Shown: in pieces, positions 1 to 12,927 of the stretch | Numbering within the stretch: the stretch's first letter is position 1 | Layout: each line of letters opens with the position of its first letter | Source: Rhizobium sp. WYCCWR10014 | Lineage (GTDB): Bacteria > Pseudomonadota > Alphaproteobacteria > Rhizobiales > Rhizobiaceae | NCBI RefSeq assembly: GCF_001657485.1 | Contig: NZ_LXFU01000027.1 | Span: 147,570 to 211,569 of the forward strand | Direction of reading: 5' to 3' | Length of the DNA: 64,000 nucleotides | Made by a program: the position numbers and the translations under genes | The notes under the pieces: model-generated | Database searches by the model: none | Seen by the model: the letters and a program-made list of their open reading frames with translations, nothing else | Told to the model about the DNA's origin: nothing

Positions 1-54
1 ATGACGGCGCACGCGGTTGGCACGACGTGCAAGTGCTTCTTTCCTGCTAGCCAT
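1..54 (-). CDS. rplR: 50S ribosomal protein L18, N-terminal fragment
   Basis: Only the first 18 codons lie in the window; the gene runs off the left edge. The reading MASRKEALARRANRVRRH matches the basic N-terminus of alphaproteobacterial L18, the 5S rRNA-binding protein of the large subunit. It follows rplF by 12 bases, as in the spc operon of most bacteria. The identification rests on these residues and on position. Confidence 0.85.
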   Translation of the reverse strand, partial: MASRKEALARRANRVRRH

Positions 55-66
55 TTCGCGTGATCC

Positions 67-600
67 TTACTTCTTCTTGCCTTCTTTGCGGACGATCCGC
101 TCGTCAGCGTACTTGACGCCCTTGCCCTTGTAGGGCTCGGGACCGCGATATTCGCGGATTTCGGCGGCAACCTGACCGACCTGCTGCTTGTTAATGCCGC
201 TGACGACGATTTCCGTCGGCTTCGGAACAACGATCGAGATACCGACCGGCGGCTCGTAGATCACGTCATGGCTGAAACCGAGGGCCAGCTGCAGGTTCTT
301 GCCCTGCATGGCGGCGCGGTAACCAACGCCGTTGATTTCAAGCTTGCGCTCGAAACCGTCCTTGACGCCCTTGAAGATGCCTTCGATCATCGTGCGGGAC
401 ATGCCCCACTTTGCGCGCGCATCCTTGGTCTGGTTCACCGGCGTCACGACGACGGCGTTATTTTCAAGCTTGAGGCTGATTTCGTCGTTAGCAACGAAAA
501 ACAGCTCGCCCTTCGGGCCCTTTGCAGTCACCTTCTGGCCATCGACCGTAGCCGTGATCCCAGCAGGCACCTGAACGGGCTTTTTACCGATACGAGACAT
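67..600 (-). CDS. rplF: 50S ribosomal protein L6
   Basis: A 177-residue protein, the same length as E. coli L6. It begins [14 protein letters not shown], and the C-terminal half carries the L6 signature region around [15 protein letters not shown], ending in a basic tail. L6 binds 23S rRNA near the sarcin-ricin loop and the GTPase-associated centre. It lies between rpsH and rplR in the spc operon with a 42-base gap to rpsH. No anomaly is seen. Confidence 0.98.
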   Translation of the reverse strand: MSRIGKKPVQVPAGITATVDGQKVTAKGPKGELFFVANDEISLKLENNAVVVTPVNQTKDARAKWGMSRTMIEGIFKGVKDGFERKLEINGVGYRAAMQGKNLQLALGFSHDVIYEPPVGISIVVPKPTEIVVSGINKQQVGQVAAEIREYRGPEPYKGKGVKYADERIVRKEGKKK

Positions 601-642
601 GTTTCAATCCTGTCTGTTCGCTATGGAGATCCCTGCCCGATC

Positions 643-1041
643 TTAGAAGACCGAGCAAAGAACCTCGCCACCAACGTTCTGTTCGCGAGCCTGGTGATCG
701 GCCATCACACCCTTCGGAGTCGAAAGGATGGTGATGCCGAGACCGTTCGCGACCTGCGGAATGGACTTGACCGAGACATAGACCCGGCGGCCCGGCTTGG
801 ACACACGGCCGATCTCACGGATCACCGACGCGCCTTCATAATATTTCAGCTCGATGCTGAGTTCCGACTTGCCATTGCCGAAATCGACAACGGAATAGCC
901 ACGGATGTAGCCTTCGGACTGCAGAACATCGAGAACACGTGCACGGAGCTTCGAAGCAGGCGTCGAGACCGACGACTTGCGGCGGGAAGCGCCGTTACGG
1001 ATGCGAGTGAGCATATCGCCCAACGGATCAGTCATTGTCAT
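643..1041 (-). CDS. rpsH: 30S ribosomal protein S8
   Basis: 132 residues (E. coli 130). It begins [17 protein letters not shown] and ends in the S8 signature [22 protein letters not shown]8 is a primary 16S rRNA-binding protein of the platform and, in E. coli, the translational repressor of the spc operon. Two ATGs lie two codons apart. The first is preceded by AAGGAG eight bases upstream and is taken as the start. It is 12 bases after rpsN. Confidence 0.98.
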   Translation of the reverse strand: MTMTDPLGDMLTRIRNGASRRKSSVSTPASKLRARVLDVLQSEGYIRGYSVVDFGNGKSELSIELKYYEGASVIREIGRVSKPGRRVYVSVKSIPQVANGLGITILSTPKGVMADHQAREQNVGGEVLCSVF

Positions 1042-1053
1042 GTAACCTGCTCC

Positions 1054-1359
1054 TTACCAGCTCGACTTGACGATACCCGGCACCTTGCCGAGATTGCCGA
1101 GTTCACGCAGCGCAATACGCGACATGCGCAGTTTGCGGTAATATGCGCGCGGACGCCCCGAAACTTCGCAACGGTTGCGAATACGGGTCTTGGATCCATC
1201 ACGCGGCAGGGATGCCAGCTTGATCGAGGCCTTGAACCGCTCTTCGATCGGAAGAGCCTGGTTCATGATGATCGCCTTCAACCCAGCCCGCTTAGCGGCC
1301 TGGTTAGCGACCGTAGTACGGCGGCGCTTGTTCTTTTCAACTGCGCTTGTCTTCGCCAT
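1054..1359 (-). CDS. rpsN: 30S ribosomal protein S14 (zinc-free form)
   Basis: 101 residues, the long form typical of proteobacteria. Only one cysteine is present ([15 protein letters not shown]), so the four-cysteine zinc site of short S14 proteins is absent. S14 sits in the head of the small subunit. The gene lies between rplE and rpsH in standard spc order. Confidence 0.98.
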   Translation of the reverse strand: MAKTSAVEKNKRRRTTVANQAAKRAGLKAIIMNQALPIEERFKASIKLASLPRDGSKTRIRNRCEVSGRPRAYYRKLRMSRIALRELGNLGKVPGIVKSSW

Positions 1360-1391
1360 GTCAGGTTCCTTTTCTACGCTCGTCGTTACGG

Positions 1392-1949
1392 TTATTGACG
1401 GAACGGGAAGCTGAACTCTTTCAGAAGAGCCCGTGCTTCATCGTCGGTCGTCGCCGTCGTGCAAACGATGATGTCCATGCCCCACATCTGATCAACCTTG
1501 TCGTAGTTGATCTCAGGGAACACAATGTGCTCCTTGATGCCCATGGCGAAGTTGCCACGGCCGTCAAAGCTTTTCGGGTTCAGGCCGCGGAAGTCACGAA
1601 CGCGCGGGAGCGCGATGTTCACGAGACGGTCCATGAACTCGTACATGCGGGCGCCGCGCAGGGTGACCTTCGCGCCGATCGGCATCTGTTCGCGGACCTT
1701 GAAGCCTGCGATAGAGTTACGTGCGCGGGTGATGACCGGCTTCTGGCCGGCAATCGCTGCGAGGTCGGCGGCAGCTACCGTCGGCTTCTTCGAGTCAGCG
1801 GTCGCTTCGCCGACACCCATGTTGATCACGATCTTGTCGAGCTTCGGGATCATCATCTCGTTGGCGTAGGAGAACTGCTCCTGCAACGCCTTGCGGATGC
1901 GCTCGACATATTCCTTCTTGAGCCGCGGCTCATATTTTGCCTCAGCCAT
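1392..1949 (-). CDS. rplE: 50S ribosomal protein L5
   Basis: 185 residues (E. coli 179). The family region [14 protein letters not shown] is near residue 40, and the C-terminal part contains [18 protein letters not shown]5 binds 5S rRNA and contacts the P-site tRNA from the central protuberance. The start ATG overlaps the 3' end of rplX by eight bases, which suggests translational coupling. Confidence 0.98.
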   Translation of the reverse strand: MAEAKYEPRLKKEYVERIRKALQEQFSYANEMMIPKLDKIVINMGVGEATADSKKPTVAAADLAAIAGQKPVITRARNSIAGFKVREQMPIGAKVTLRGARMYEFMDRLVNIALPRVRDFRGLNPKSFDGRGNFAMGIKEHIVFPEINYDKVDQMWGMDIIVCTTATTDDEARALLKEFSFPFRQ

Positions 1950-2250
1950 CGATCACTTCTCCAGAACGCTTGGCCACACGGACCTTCTTGCCGTCAACAA
2001 CCTTGAAACCGACGCGGGTCGGCTTGCCGTCCTTGTCGATGATTGCAACGTTGGACAGGTGAACCGGGGCTTCCTTGTTGATGATGCCGGCTTCCTGGGT
2101 CTGCGTCTGGCGCTGGTGGCGCTTGACGACGTTGACGCCACGAACAACGGCACGATCTTCCTTCGGCATGACCTGGACAACTTCGCCGGTACGGCCCTTG
2201 TCCTTGCCAGCGAGCATGACGACCTTGTCGCCCTTACGAATCTTCTGCAT
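1942..2250 (-). CDS. rplX: 50S ribosomal protein L24
   Basis: 102 residues with an N-terminal KOW motif ([20 protein letters not shown]). L24 initiates assembly of the 50S subunit by binding the 5' domain of 23S rRNA. The gene begins 11 bases after rplN and its end overlaps rplE by eight bases, so the three genes are probably translated in a coupled way. Confidence 0.98.
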   Translation of the reverse strand: MQKIRKGDKVVMLAGKDKGRTGEVVQVMPKEDRAVVRGVNVVKRHQRQTQTQEAGIINKEAPVHLSNVAIIDKDGKPTRVGFKVVDGKKVRVAKRSGEVIDG

Positions 2251-2261
2251 CGCTTCGCTCC

Positions 2262-2630
2262 TTACAGTACTTCGGGAGCCAGCGAGATGATCTTCATGTG
2301 GTTCTTGGCGCGAAGTTCGCGCGGAACCGGTCCGAAGATACGGGTGCCGATCGGCTCTTTCTTGTTGTCGATGAGGACTGCTGCGTTGGTGTCGAAGCGG
2401 ATGACGGAGCCATCCGGACGACGGATGTCCTTGGCGGTGCGAACGACTACCGCCTTCATCACGTCACCCTTCTTCACACGGCCGCGCGGGATCGCTTCCT
2501 TGATCGAAACGACGATGACGTCGCCGATCGAGGCATACTTGCGCTTCGAGCCGCCCAGCACCTTGATGCACATGACACGACGTGCGCCGGAATTATCCGC
2601 GACGTCGAGGTTTGTTTGCATCTGAATCAT
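2262..2630 (-). CDS. rplN: 50S ribosomal protein L14, first gene of the spc operon
   Basis: 122 residues beginning [18 protein letters not shown], the conserved L14 N-terminus, and ending ISLAPEVL. L14 lies at the subunit interface next to L19 and contacts 16S rRNA. A 259-base gap separates it from rpsQ, far longer than the other gaps in the cluster. This gap contains a hairpin terminator, so rplN is read as the first gene of a separately initiated spc operon. Confidence 0.98.
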   Translation of the reverse strand: MIQMQTNLDVADNSGARRVMCIKVLGGSKRKYASIGDVIVVSIKEAIPRGRVKKGDVMKAVVVRTAKDIRRPDGSVIRFDTNAAVLIDNKKEPIGTRIFGPVPRELRAKNHMKIISLAPEVL

Positions 2631-2801
2631 ATCAGGTCGCCTTCTTGGTTTACCGGAATGGTTGGGCTAGCCCCCTACTCCGGCTTATGAAAATTTTCGC
2701 CGGCCGAGCTGCCATGACGGCAGCACAGACGCGGCAATAGCTGAATAGCGCGGGATCGATCGTGCCAGGGTGGTTTCCCGAACGGGACCTTCCGTGCGCT
2801 C

Positions 2802-2834
2802 AAAGCAAAAGAACGCCCGGCATTCGAGCGTTCT
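2802..2834 (-). terminator. Intrinsic-type terminator of the S10 operon (rpsQ/rplN boundary)
   Basis: On the minus strand a 10-bp stem (AGAACGCTCG / CGGGCGTTCT, one G-U pair) closes a five-base loop AATGC and runs into TTTTGCTTTG. It starts about 55 bases past the rpsQ stop codon and about 170 bases before rplN. The architecture fits a rho-independent terminator or a partial attenuator between S10 and spc. No convincing -35/-10 pair for spc was identified in the remaining gap. Confidence 0.7.
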
Positions 2835-2889
2835 GACGCTGCTTCATACAGATATTTCGGCGAGACGCAAGGCCTCGCGCAAAAATCTG

Positions 2890-3129
2890 TTACTTGCCCT
2901 GGGCGGAAATCACCGTCCAGCGCTTGTCCTTGGAGATCGGCGCGCATTCCTCGATGGATACGGTATCGCCAATCTTGTACTGGTTGTTCTCGTCGTGGGC
3001 CTTGTACTTCTTGGAACGACGAACGGTCTTCTGGAGCAGCGGGTGAGCGAAACGACGCTCGACACGAACCACTACCGTCTTCTCGTTCTTGTCGCCAACG
3101 ACGACGCCCTGCAGGATGCGCTTCGGCAT
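2890..3129 (-). CDS. rpsQ: 30S ribosomal protein S17
   Basis: 79 residues (E. coli 84) with the OB-fold signature [21 protein letters not shown] and a C-terminal basic end. S17 is a primary 16S rRNA-binding protein. It is the last gene of the S10 operon, 12 bases after rpmC, and is followed by a terminator hairpin. Confidence 0.98.
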   Translation of the reverse strand: MPKRILQGVVVGDKNEKTVVVRVERRFAHPLLQKTVRRSKKYKAHDENNQYKIGDTVSIEECAPISKDKRWTVISAQGK

Positions 3130-3141
3130 ATTTTTCTTCCT

Positions 3142-3342
3142 TTAGGCCTTAACTTCTGCCGCCTTCTGGCGGGCAATGGTTTTCACGCGGGCGATGTCCT
3201 TGCGGACTTCGTTGATGCGCGAGGACTTTTCGAGCTGGCCGGTCGCCTTCTGAAAGCGCAGGTTGAACTGCTCCTTCTTCAGCTTGGCAAGCTCGTCCTT
3301 GAGTTGGTCGGCGGTAAACGCGCGAACGTCTGAGGCTTTCAT
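3142..3342 (-). CDS. rpmC: 50S ribosomal protein L29
   Basis: 66 residues with the two-helix L29 pattern ([21 protein letters not shown], then [14 protein letters not shown]). L29 lies beside the peptide exit tunnel, near the docking site for trigger factor and SRP. It is 12 bases from rplP, in S10 operon order. Confidence 0.97.
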   Translation of the reverse strand: MKASDVRAFTADQLKDELAKLKKEQFNLRFQKATGQLEKSSRINEVRKDIARVKTIARQKAAEVKA

Positions 3343-3354
3343 GAGCTCAATCCC

Positions 3355-3768
3355 TTACTCTGCAATGCGCTGAACGAAGCGCGTCTTGACCGAGAGCTTG
3401 GCAGAGCCGAGGCGAAGCGCCTCACGGGCGATTTCTTCGCTGACACCGTCGATCTCGAACATCATACGGCCGGGCTTGACCTTGCATGCCCAGTATTCAA
3501 CGGAGCCCTTACCCTTACCCATACGGACTTCGGTCGGCTTTTTGGTTACCGGAACATCCGGGAACACACGGATCCATACACGGCCGGCGCGCTTCATATA
3601 ACGCGTGATCGCGCGGCGGGCCGCTTCGATCTCGCGCGCGTTGACGCGATTGGGTTCCTGTGCCTTCAGGCCGAATTCGCCGAATGCCAGGTCAGAACCG
3701 CCCTTGGCGACGCCCTTGATGCGGCCCTTGAACTGCTTGCGGTACTTGGTACGCTTTGGCTGCAACAT
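3355..3768 (-). CDS. rplP: 50S ribosomal protein L16
   Basis: 137 residues (E. coli 136), beginning [16 protein letters not shown] with the conserved [11 protein letters not shown] motif. L16 contacts the A-site tRNA elbow and helps shape the peptidyl-transferase centre. It is followed by rpmC in the S10 operon with a 12-base gap. Confidence 0.98.
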   Translation of the reverse strand: MLQPKRTKYRKQFKGRIKGVAKGGSDLAFGEFGLKAQEPNRVNAREIEAARRAITRYMKRAGRVWIRVFPDVPVTKKPTEVRMGKGKGSVEYWACKVKPGRMMFEIDGVSEEIAREALRLGSAKLSVKTRFVQRIAE

Positions 3769-3804
3769 TTTCTTATTCTCCGAACTTCTCTGCCACGCGC
3801 GCTA

Positions 3805-4535
<731 letters not shown>

Positions 4536-4536
<1 letters not shown>

Positions 4537-4925
4537 TATGCGGCCTCCTCTGCTGCCTGCACTTCACGAACGACGATCGTCAGGTGCGCGAAGGGCTTTT
4601 CAATGCGCGACGCGCGACCGCGGCCACGAGCGTGAAAACGCTTCATGACGATCGACTTGCCGACATAGGCCTCGGCGACGACCAGCGAGTCGACGTCGAG
4701 ATCGTGGTTGTTCTCAGCGTTGGCGATCGCAGATTCGAGCGTCTTCTTGACGGCGCCTGCGATGCGCTTGCGGGAGAACTCCAGCTCAGCGAGTGCGCGC
4801 TCGACCTTCTTGCCGCGGATAGCCGCAGCAACCAGGTTGAGTTTCTGGGGGCTGACGCGGAGCGTGCGGGCGACTGCTTGCGCCTCGTTGTCCTTCAGCC
4901 GGCGTTCGGCTTTTGCCTTGCCCAT
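4536..4925 (-). CDS. rplV: 50S ribosomal protein L22
   Basis: 129 residues with a basic N-terminal extension compared with E. coli (110). The conserved C-terminal signature [20 protein letters not shown] includes the end of the beta-hairpin that lines the exit tunnel and is involved in macrolide sensitivity. The stop codon overlaps the rpsC start by one base. Confidence 0.98.
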
Positions 4926-4927
4926 TG

Positions 4928-5206
4928 TTACTTCCTCTTCGCCTTCTTGTCCGCGCCGTGACCGTAGTAGGTGCGGGTCGGAGAGAATTCACCGAATTTG
5001 TGACCGACCATGTCTTCATTGACGCTGACCGGGATATGCTTGCTGCCGTTGTAGACGCCGAAGGTGAGACCGACGAACTGCGGCAGGATCGTGGAGCGAC
5101 GGCTCCAGATCTTGATCACTTCACTGCGACCGCCTTCACGAACCTTCTCAGCCTTCTTGAGAAGATAGCCGTCAACGAACGGACCTTTCCATACTGAACG
5201 AGCCAT
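4928..5206 (-). CDS. rpsS: 30S ribosomal protein S19
   Basis: 92 residues, the same length as E. coli S19. It starts [18 protein letters not shown] and carries the family signature [17 protein letters not shown]19 binds the head of the 30S subunit with S13. It sits between rplB and rplV, two bases from rplV. Confidence 0.98.
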   Translation of the reverse strand: MARSVWKGPFVDGYLLKKAEKVREGGRSEVIKIWSRRSTILPQFVGLTFGVYNGSKHIPVSVNEDMVGHKFGEFSPTRTYYGHGADKKAKRK

Positions 5207-5221
5207 TGGAGACTTCCTCTC

Positions 5222-6058
5222 TTACTTCTTACGCTGATGACGCGAGCGCATGATCATCTTGTCGGTCGACTTGTTCGACCGGGTGCGCTTGCCCTTGGTC
5301 GGCTTGCCCCACGGTGTCACCGGATGGCGACCACCGGAGGTGCGGCCTTCACCACCGCCGTGCGGATGGTCGACCGGGTTCATGACAACACCGCGGTTAT
5401 GCGGACGCTTGCCGCGCCAAACGGTACGACCGGCTTTGCCGTCATTGATGTTGGCGTGGTCAGGGTTGGAGACGGCGCCGATCGAAGCAAGGCAGGAGCC
5501 ATGAACGAGACGCTGTTCACCGGAGTTCAGGCGAAGGATCGCCATGCCCTGGTCGCGGCCGACGAGCTGTGCGTAGCCACCGGCGGAGCGAGCGATCTGG
5601 CCACCCTTGCCCGGCTTCATTTCCACGTTGTGGATGATGGAGCCGACCGGGATGAACTGCAGCGGCATGGTGTTGCCGGGCTTGACGTCGACAGCCTTCT
5701 CGGAAGCGATAACCTTGTCACCGGCAGCGAGGCGCTGAGGAGCGAGGATATAAGCCTTTTCGCCGTCGGCATAGTTCACCAGCGCGATGAAAGCCGTGCG
5801 GTTCGGATCGTATTCGATACGCTCGACAGTGCCTTCGACGTCGAACTTGCGACGCTTGAAGTCGATCAGACGATAGGTGCGCTTGTGACCACCGCCGATG
5901 AAGCGGGCAGTGATGCGACCGAGGTTGTTACGACCGCCGCTCTTGGTCAGACCTTCCGTCAGCGCCTTGACCGGCTTGCCCTTGTAGAGGGCCGAACGGT
6001 CGACGATGACCAGCTGGCGCTGGCTCGGGGTGATCGGATTGAATGTTTTCAATGCCAT
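5222..6058 (-). CDS. rplB: 50S ribosomal protein L2
   Basis: 278 residues (E. coli 273). The C-terminal signature [18 protein letters not shown] is intact; its histidine region is close to the peptidyl-transferase centre. L2 is needed for subunit association. It lies 11 bases after rplW in the S10 operon. Confidence 0.99.
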   Translation of the reverse strand: MALKTFNPITPSQRQLVIVDRSALYKGKPVKALTEGLTKSGGRNNLGRITARFIGGGHKRTYRLIDFKRRKFDVEGTVERIEYDPNRTAFIALVNYADGEKAYILAPQRLAAGDKVIASEKAVDVKPGNTMPLQFIPVGSIIHNVEMKPGKGGQIARSAGGYAQLVGRDQGMAILRLNSGEQRLVHGSCLASIGAVSNPDHANINDGKAGRTVWRGKRPHNRGVVMNPVDHPHGGGEGRTSGGRHPVTPWGKPTKGKRTRSNKSTDKMIMRSRHQRKK

Positions 6059-6069
6059 TTTCTTATACC

Positions 6070-6363
6070 TCAGAGACCGGTGGAGACGTCGATCGTCTGG
6101 CCTTCAGCCAGCGTCACAACAGCCTTCTTCACGTCCTTCTGCTTGCCGACGAAACCGCGGAACCGCTTGGTCTTGCCCTTGCGCAGCAGAGTGTTGACAG
6201 CCGTGACCTTGACGCCGAACAGCGCCTCGACCGCAGCCTTGATTTCCGGCTTAGTCGCCTGCTTGGCGACATTGAAAACAACCTGGTTGTTTTCGGATAC
6301 CAGCGTGGACTTTTCGGTGATCGCCGGAGAGACGATCACATCGTAGTGGCGAAGATCGGTCAC
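6070..6363 (-). CDS. rplW: 50S ribosomal protein L23
   Basis: 97 residues (E. coli 100) with the N-terminal [13 protein letters not shown] and the tunnel-exit loop [19 protein letters not shown]23 is the docking site for trigger factor and SRP. The start overlaps the rplD stop by four bases (ATGA type), indicating coupled translation. Confidence 0.98.
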   Translation of the reverse strand: MTDLRHYDVIVSPAITEKSTLVSENNQVVFNVAKQATKPEIKAAVEALFGVKVTAVNTLLRKGKTKRFRGFVGKQKDVKKAVVTLAEGQTIDVSTGL

Positions 6364-6980
6364 TTGAATCGCTCCTCTAGCGCTTCAACCGCAGCCTTGG
6401 AAAGCACGAGCTTGCCGCGGCGCACGATGTCGTAAACGTTGATGCCCTGGATCGGCAGAACATCGATGTTGGGGATGTTCTGAGCTGCGAGCTTGAAGTT
6501 GCCGTCAAGCTCTGCGCCGCCGATGAAGAGGGCGTTGGTCAGGCCGAGCGTCTCGAAAACGGACGCGAGCGACTTAGTCTTTGCTTCAGCGGCAACCAGG
6601 TTGTCGATGACGATGACGTCATCGGCCTTGATCTTGGCCGAAAGGGCGTGGCGAAGGCCGAGCGCGCGAACCTTCTTGGGAAGGTCATGCTCATGGCTGC
6701 GCACGACCGGGCCGTGAGCCTTGCCGCCGCCGCGGAACTGCGGAGCGCGAGCCGAATGGTGGCGGGCGCGGCCCGTACCCTTCTGCTTGTACATCTTGGC
6801 GCCGGTGCGCGAAACTTCAGCGCGGCCTTTTGCCTTGTGAGTGCCCTGCTGCTTCTTGGCAAGCTGCCAGCGGATGACGCGGGCGAGAATGTCTTCGCGG
6901 GGCTCGAGGCCGAAAATCGCGTCCGAAAGGGAAACCTTCCCGGCGTCTTTTCCCTCGAGGGTCTTGACGTTGAATTCCAT
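6360..6980 (-). CDS. rplD: 50S ribosomal protein L4
   Basis: 206 residues. The open frame extends upstream, but the start is placed at the ATG opening [16 protein letters not shown], which matches the family and leaves 13 bases after rplC. The tunnel loop region ([19 protein letters not shown]) is present. L4 is the autoregulator of the S10 operon in E. coli; whether that holds here cannot be judged. Confidence 0.97.
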   Translation of the reverse strand: MEFNVKTLEGKDAGKVSLSDAIFGLEPREDILARVIRWQLAKKQQGTHKAKGRAEVSRTGAKMYKQKGTGRARHHSARAPQFRGGGKAHGPVVRSHEHDLPKKVRALGLRHALSAKIKADDVIVIDNLVAAEAKTKSLASVFETLGLTNALFIGGAELDGNFKLAAQNIPNIDVLPIQGINVYDIVRRGKLVLSKAAVEALEERFK

Positions 6981-6993
6981 TGATCTGGCTCCC

Positions 6994-7635
6994 TTACTTC
7001 GCGGCCGACTTGACGGCGTCGCGCACGATGATCCAGGCACCCTTGGAACCAGGGACAGCACCCTTGATCAGGATCAGACCGCGATCTTCATCGGTCGAAA
7101 CCACTTCCAGGTTCTGCGTCGTGACGCGCGTCTGGCCCATGTGACCAGCCATCTTCTTGTTCTTGAAAACCTTGCCCGGATCCTGGCGCGAGCCAGTCGA
7201 ACCGTGCGAGCGGTGCGAAACCGACACACCGTGCGTAGCGCGCAAACCGCCGAAGCCGTGACGCTTCATGGCGCCGGCAAAACCCTTGCCGATCGTCGTA
7301 CCCGTCACGTCGACCAACTGGCCAGCTGCGAAGTGACCCGCCTTGATCTCCGTGCCGATCTCCAGCAGGTTGTCTTCCGAAACGCGGAATTCCGTGACCT
7401 TGGCCTTCGGCTCGACGTTGGCAATGGCAAAGTTGCCGCGCATCGCCTTCGACGTGTTCTTTACCTTCGCCTGGCCGGCACCGAGCTGAACTGCGGTATA
7501 GCCATTCTTTTCGACAGTGCGCGTGGCAACGACCTGGACGGCCTCCATACGCAGTACCGTTACCGGGACATGCTCGCCGGCGTCGTTATAGACGCGGGTC
7601 ATTCCCACCTTCTGTGCAATCACACCTGAACGCAT
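6994..7635 (-). CDS. rplC: 50S ribosomal protein L3
   Basis: 213 residues. The start is placed at [16 protein letters not shown] rather than six codons upstream, because AGAAGGATT lies just before this ATG. The conserved [24 protein letters not shown] segment ends at the glutamine-containing loop ([20 protein letters not shown]) that is methylated by PrmB in many bacteria. L3 starts 50S assembly and reaches the peptidyl-transferase centre. Confidence 0.97.
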   Translation of the reverse strand: MRSGVIAQKVGMTRVYNDAGEHVPVTVLRMEAVQVVATRTVEKNGYTAVQLGAGQAKVKNTSKAMRGNFAIANVEPKAKVTEFRVSEDNLLEIGTEIKAGHFAAGQLVDVTGTTIGKGFAGAMKRHGFGGLRATHGVSVSHRSHGSTGSRQDPGKVFKNKKMAGHMGQTRVTTQNLEVVSTDEDRGLILIKGAVPGSKGAWIIVRDAVKSAAK

Positions 7636-7674
7636 CGGTTCAATCCTTCTCACTCAGCCCGAAGACCCGAGGTC

Positions 7675-7983
7675 TCAGAGCTTGATCTCAACATCGACAC
7701 CGGCGGCGAGATCGAGCTTCATCAGCGCGTCTACCGTCTGCGGGGTCGGGTCAACGATATCGAGAAGGCGCTTATGCGTGCGCATCTCGAACTGTTCGCG
7801 GCTCTTCTTGTCGATATGCGGGGACCGGTTGACCGTAAACTTCTCGATGCGGGTCGGAAGCGGAACGGGGCCCCGGACGCTTGCACCGGTGCGCTTAGCC
7901 GTCGATACGATCTCACGCGTGGAGGCGTCGAGAATCCGGTGATCGAACGCCTTCAGGCGGATGCGGATATTCTGGCCGTTCAT
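7675..7983 (-). CDS. rpsJ: 30S ribosomal protein S10 (NusE)
   Basis: 102 residues (E. coli 103), beginning [19 protein letters not shown], with the signature [29 protein letters not shown] split over the loop. S10 is both a ribosomal protein and the NusE antitermination factor that pairs with NusB. It is the first gene of the S10 operon, 154 bases from tuf copy 1. Confidence 0.98.
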   Translation of the reverse strand: MNGQNIRIRLKAFDHRILDASTREIVSTAKRTGASVRGPVPLPTRIEKFTVNRSPHIDKKSREQFEMRTHKRLLDIVDPTPQTVDALMKLDLAAGVDVEIKL

Positions 7984-8079
7984 TCGACTTTATCCTTGTG
8001 TCTGTTATCCGCGTGTCACCATTCAGGGACACGGCTTACCTTCAGTTACGTTAGCGGGCCACCGGTTTCAAAGATCGAG

Positions 8080-8129
8080 AGGGACACCGAGATCGATGTC
8101 CCTATCCTTTCCTTGGGCCTGGTGGCCCA
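8080..8129 (-). promoter_or_regulatory. Two hairpins between tuf copy 1 and rpsJ
   Basis: On the minus strand, TGGGCC-ACCA-GGCCCA (8114-8129) lies eight bases after the tuf stop, and AGGGACA / TGTCCCT with a 10-base loop (8080-8103) follows. Neither has a strong T-run, so complete termination is not expected. Further on, TTGAAA and TAACTG spaced by 17 bases could be a weak S10 promoter. The region may serve attenuation or processing between the str and S10 operons. Confidence 0.4.
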
Positions 8130-8137
8130 GCCGCTAA

Positions 8138-9313
<1,176 letters not shown>

Positions 9314-9381
9314 TTTCGGGTCTCCGTTTTGCTAGTCCCCGAAGGGATCTAATTCTTGTTATCGGTCAATTGGTATTCCGG

Positions 9382-11481
9382 TCACTTCTGACCGGAATAC
9401 TTTGCCTGGATTTCAGTTGCGACGTTCGACGGGACCGGCGAATAGTGATCGAAGGTCATCGTGTACTGGGCGCGGCCCTGGGACATAGAGCGCAGGTTGT
9501 CGACGTACTTGAACATGTTCGCGAGCGGGACGTTCGCGTTGATGACGACGGCGATACCACGGCTTTCCTGGCCCTGGATCTGACCGCGACGGGAGTTCAG
9601 GTCGCCGATAACGTCGCCGACGTAATCTTCCGGGGTGACGACTTCGACCTTCATCATCGGCTCGAGCAGCTGAGCGCCGGCCTTCTTGGCTGCTTCACGG
9701 AAGCAGGCACGCGATGCGATTTCGAAGGCGAGAACCGAAGAGTCGACGTCGTGGAAAGCGCCGTCGATGAGGGTCGCCTTGACGCCGAGCATCGGGAAGC
9801 CTGCGAGCGGACCCGAAGACAGAACGCTTTCGATGCCCTTCTGGACGCCGGGGATGTATTCCTTCGGAACGGAACCGCCGACGATCTTCGATTCGAACTT
9901 GAATTCGTCGCCTTCCGGGTTCGGTTCGAAGACGATCTTGACGCGCGCGAACTGGCCGGTACCACCGGACTGCTTCTTGTGCGTGTAGTCTTCTTCATGC
10001 GTCCGGGTGATGGTTTCGCGGTAGGCAACCTGCGGCGCGCCGACGGTTGCTTCAACCTTGAACTCACGACGCATGCGGTCGACGATGATGTCAAGATGCA
10101 GTTCGCCCATGCCGGCGATGATGGTCTGGCCGGATTCCTGGTCGGTCTTGACGCGGAAGGACGGATCTTCAGCAGCCAGGCGGTTAAGCGCGAGGCCCAT
10201 CTTTTCCTGGTCGCCCTTGGTCTTCGGCTCGATGGCGATCTGGATGACCGGCTCCGGGAATTCCATGCGCTCGAGGATAACCGGCTTCAGCGGATCGCAG
10301 AGCGTGTCGCCCGTCGTGGTTTCCTTGAGGCCGGCGAGAGCGACGATGTCACCTGCGAAGGCTTCTTCGATGTCTTCACGCGAGTTGGAGTGCATCTGCA
10401 GCATACGGCCGACGCGTTCGCGCTTGTCCTTGACCGTGTTGATGACCGACGCGCCCTTTTCGAGCTTGCCGGAGTAGATGCGGGCGAAGGTCAGCGAACC
10501 GACGAAGGGGTCGTTCATGATCTTGAAGGCGAGCATGGAAAGCGGCTCGCTGTCATCGGCATGACGCTCGATTTCGGCTTCCGTCTTGAAGTCGATGCCC
10601 TTGATCGCCGGGATGTCCATCGGCGACGGGAGGTAGTCGACAACGGCGTCGAGCAGCGGCTGCACGCCCTTGTTCTTGAAGGCGGTGCCGCAGAACATCG
10701 GGTGGAACTTGACGTCGATCGTGCCGCGGCGAACCAGTGCACGGATCTGCTCGTTGTCGGGCAGAATGCCTTCGAGGTAAGCTTCGGTGGCGGCTTCGTC
10801 GATGTCGACGACCGTCTCGATCAGCTTTTCGCGATATTCTTCAGCCTTGGCCTTCATGTCCTCGGGGATCTCGACGACATCCCACTGGGCGCCGAGCGAC
10901 TCGTCGCGCCAGATGAGTGCGTTCATCTCGACCAGGTCGATGACGCCCTTGAATTCTGTTTCCGCACCGATCGGCAGCTGCATGACGACAGCCGTTGCAC
11001 CGAGACGGGTCTTGATCATCTCGACGGAGCGGTAGAAGTCGGCACCGGTCTTGTCCATCTTGTTGCAGAAGATCATCCGCGGGACATTGTACTTCTCAGC
11101 CTGACGCCAGACGGTTTCCGTCTGCGGCTCAACACCGGCGTTGGCGTCGAGCAGCGCGATGGCGCCGTCGAGAACGCGCAGCGAACGCTCGACTTCGATG
11201 GTGAAGTCGACGTGGCCGGGGGTGTCGATGATGTTGAAGCGGCGCATTTTGCCGTCACGGCCCTTCCAGAAGGTCGTGGTGGCAGCGGAGGTGATCGTGA
11301 TGCCACGCTCCTGCTCCTGCTCCATCCAGTCCATCGTGGCTGCGCCGTCGTGGACTTCGCCGATCTTGTGCGACTTGCCGGTGTAATAAAGAATACGCTC
11401 GGTGGTCGTGGTCTTGCCGGCGTCGATATGCGCCATGATACCGAAATTGCGGTAGTCTTCGATCTTATATTCGCGAGCCAT
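9382..11481 (-). CDS. fusA: Elongation factor G
   Basis: 699 residues (E. coli 704). GTPase motifs are [13 protein letters not shown] near the N-terminus, DTPGHVDF and [10 protein letters not shown]. The domain IV tip region ([13 protein letters not shown] and after) and the C-terminal domain V are complete. EF-G drives translocation and, with RRF, ribosome recycling. It sits between rpsG and tuf as in the classic str operon. Confidence 0.99.
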   Translation of the reverse strand: MAREYKIEDYRNFGIMAHIDAGKTTTTERILYYTGKSHKIGEVHDGAATMDWMEQEQERGITITSAATTTFWKGRDGKMRRFNIIDTPGHVDFTIEVERSLRVLDGAIALLDANAGVEPQTETVWRQAEKYNVPRMIFCNKMDKTGADFYRSVEMIKTRLGATAVVMQLPIGAETEFKGVIDLVEMNALIWRDESLGAQWDVVEIPEDMKAKAEEYREKLIETVVDIDEAATEAYLEGILPDNEQIRALVRRGTIDVKFHPMFCGTAFKNKGVQPLLDAVVDYLPSPMDIPAIKGIDFKTEAEIERHADDSEPLSMLAFKIMNDPFVGSLTFARIYSGKLEKGASVINTVKDKRERVGRMLQMHSNSREDIEEAFAGDIVALAGLKETTTGDTLCDPLKPVILERMEFPEPVIQIAIEPKTKGDQEKMGLALNRLAAEDPSFRVKTDQESGQTIIAGMGELHLDIIVDRMRREFKVEATVGAPQVAYRETITRTHEEDYTHKKQSGGTGQFARVKIVFEPNPEGDEFKFESKIVGGSVPKEYIPGVQKGIESVLSSGPLAGFPMLGVKATLIDGAFHDVDSSVLAFEIASRACFREAAKKAGAQLLEPMMKVEVVTPEDYVGDVIGDLNSRRGQIQGQESRGIAVVINANVPLANMFKYVDNLRSMSQGRAQYTMTFDHYSPVPSNVATEIQAKYSGQK

Positions 11482-11510
11482 TGTGGACTGCCTTTCGATA
11501 CCGTTCGGAA

Positions 11511-11993
<483 letters not shown>

Positions 11994-12058
11994 TCAACCG
12001 TTAAGGCGCTTCATGACGCGGAGGACCTCGCGCAGCGCCGGATTATTCAAAACCCGAA

Positions 12059-12430
12059 TTACTTCGGACGCTTCGCGCCGTACTTGGAGCGGCGCTGCTT
12101 GCGGTTCTTGACACCCTGGGTATCGAGAACGCCGCGGATGATGTGATAACGGACACCCGGAAGGTCCTTGACGCGGCCGCCACGGATCATGACGACGGAG
12201 TGTTCCTGAAGGTTGTGACCTTCGCCGGGGATGTAACCAATGACTTCGAAGCCGTTGGTCAGGCGGATCTTTGCGACCTTACGCAGCGCCGAGTTCGGCT
12301 TCTTCGGCGTCGTCGTGTAGACGCGCGTGCAAACGCCGCGCTTCTGCGGGTTCTCCTGGAGTGCAGGAACCTTGTTACGCTTTACGTTCGCCTGGCGAGG
12401 CTTGCGGATCAGCTGGTTTACGGTAGGCAT
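12059..12430 (-). CDS. rpsL: 30S ribosomal protein S12
   Basis: 123 residues beginning [13 protein letters not shown]. The two loops altered in streptomycin resistance read [11 protein letters not shown] and [12 protein letters not shown], with the wild-type lysines equivalent to E. coli K42/K43 and K87/K88 (numbering varies), so the allele looks streptomycin-sensitive. S12 monitors codon-anticodon pairing at the A site. It is the first gene of the str operon. Confidence 0.98.
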   Translation of the reverse strand: MPTVNQLIRKPRQANVKRNKVPALQENPQKRGVCTRVYTTTPKKPNSALRKVAKIRLTNGFEVIGYIPGEGHNLQEHSVVMIRGGRVKDLPGVRYHIIRGVLDTQGVKNRKQRRSKYGAKRPK

Positions 12431-12927
12431 TCAACCATCCCTTACGTTTTATCTCAGTACCCTTGCGGGCTTGAACTCGCGCCGTCTCCGGCAGTGACGT
12501 ACGCTTTCCGTCAATGCGCAAAATATGGCCCGATCCGCTTCCGCAGATGGACCACAAGGAGCAGAGGACGCATAAAACATGCGTCGTGCGTGCAGCATCA
12601 TGACTTCAACGTGCGTTTAGAACCTTGTTTGAGGTGAACTTCAGGGCGCGTCGCCCCGAACAGCCAAGCCTCACATGGGATCTGATGGCCGGGGTACTAC
12701 TGGTTTCCACCCGACTCGTCAAGGCCGGTTAAGAAATAAACTCGCCGTATCGCCTTGATATGCCGGCCGAACGCCCTGTTTCATTCTTCTAGACGAATTC
12801 ACGGCTGTGCACCAAGATAAAAACTTGGGCATTGCAGCAAAAGCAGTTAAGGAATCAGCAATTGCGGCGTTCGGCCCTCACAGCAGGATTCGAGCGACCG
12901 AATCGTCAAAGAGCCGAAGGACAGGCG
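12431..12927. other. Divergent intergenic region between rpsL and the 97-aa gene
   Basis: About 500 bases separate the two divergent genes. It contains the candidate str promoter near 12,700 and, between that and rpsL, a long leader without an evident gene or strong hairpin. The part beyond 12,730 should hold the promoter of the rightward 97-aa gene, but no clear -35/-10 pair was recognised. Confidence 0.5.
12694..12723 (-). promoter_or_regulatory. Candidate promoter of the str operon
   Basis: On the minus strand CTTGAC (12718-12723) matches the usual -35 core of rhizobial housekeeping promoters. TAGTAC (12694-12699) follows after an 18-base spacer measured from CTTGAC, 17 from TTGACG. The -10 is a weak match. 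Transcription from here would give rpsL a leader of about 255 bases. Confidence 0.4.

Noticed and set aside
2675..2947. A 90-codon frame in the rpsQ-rplN gap
   Set aside because: It overlaps the rpsQ coding end and the terminator hairpin, lacks a ribosome-binding site and reads as random.
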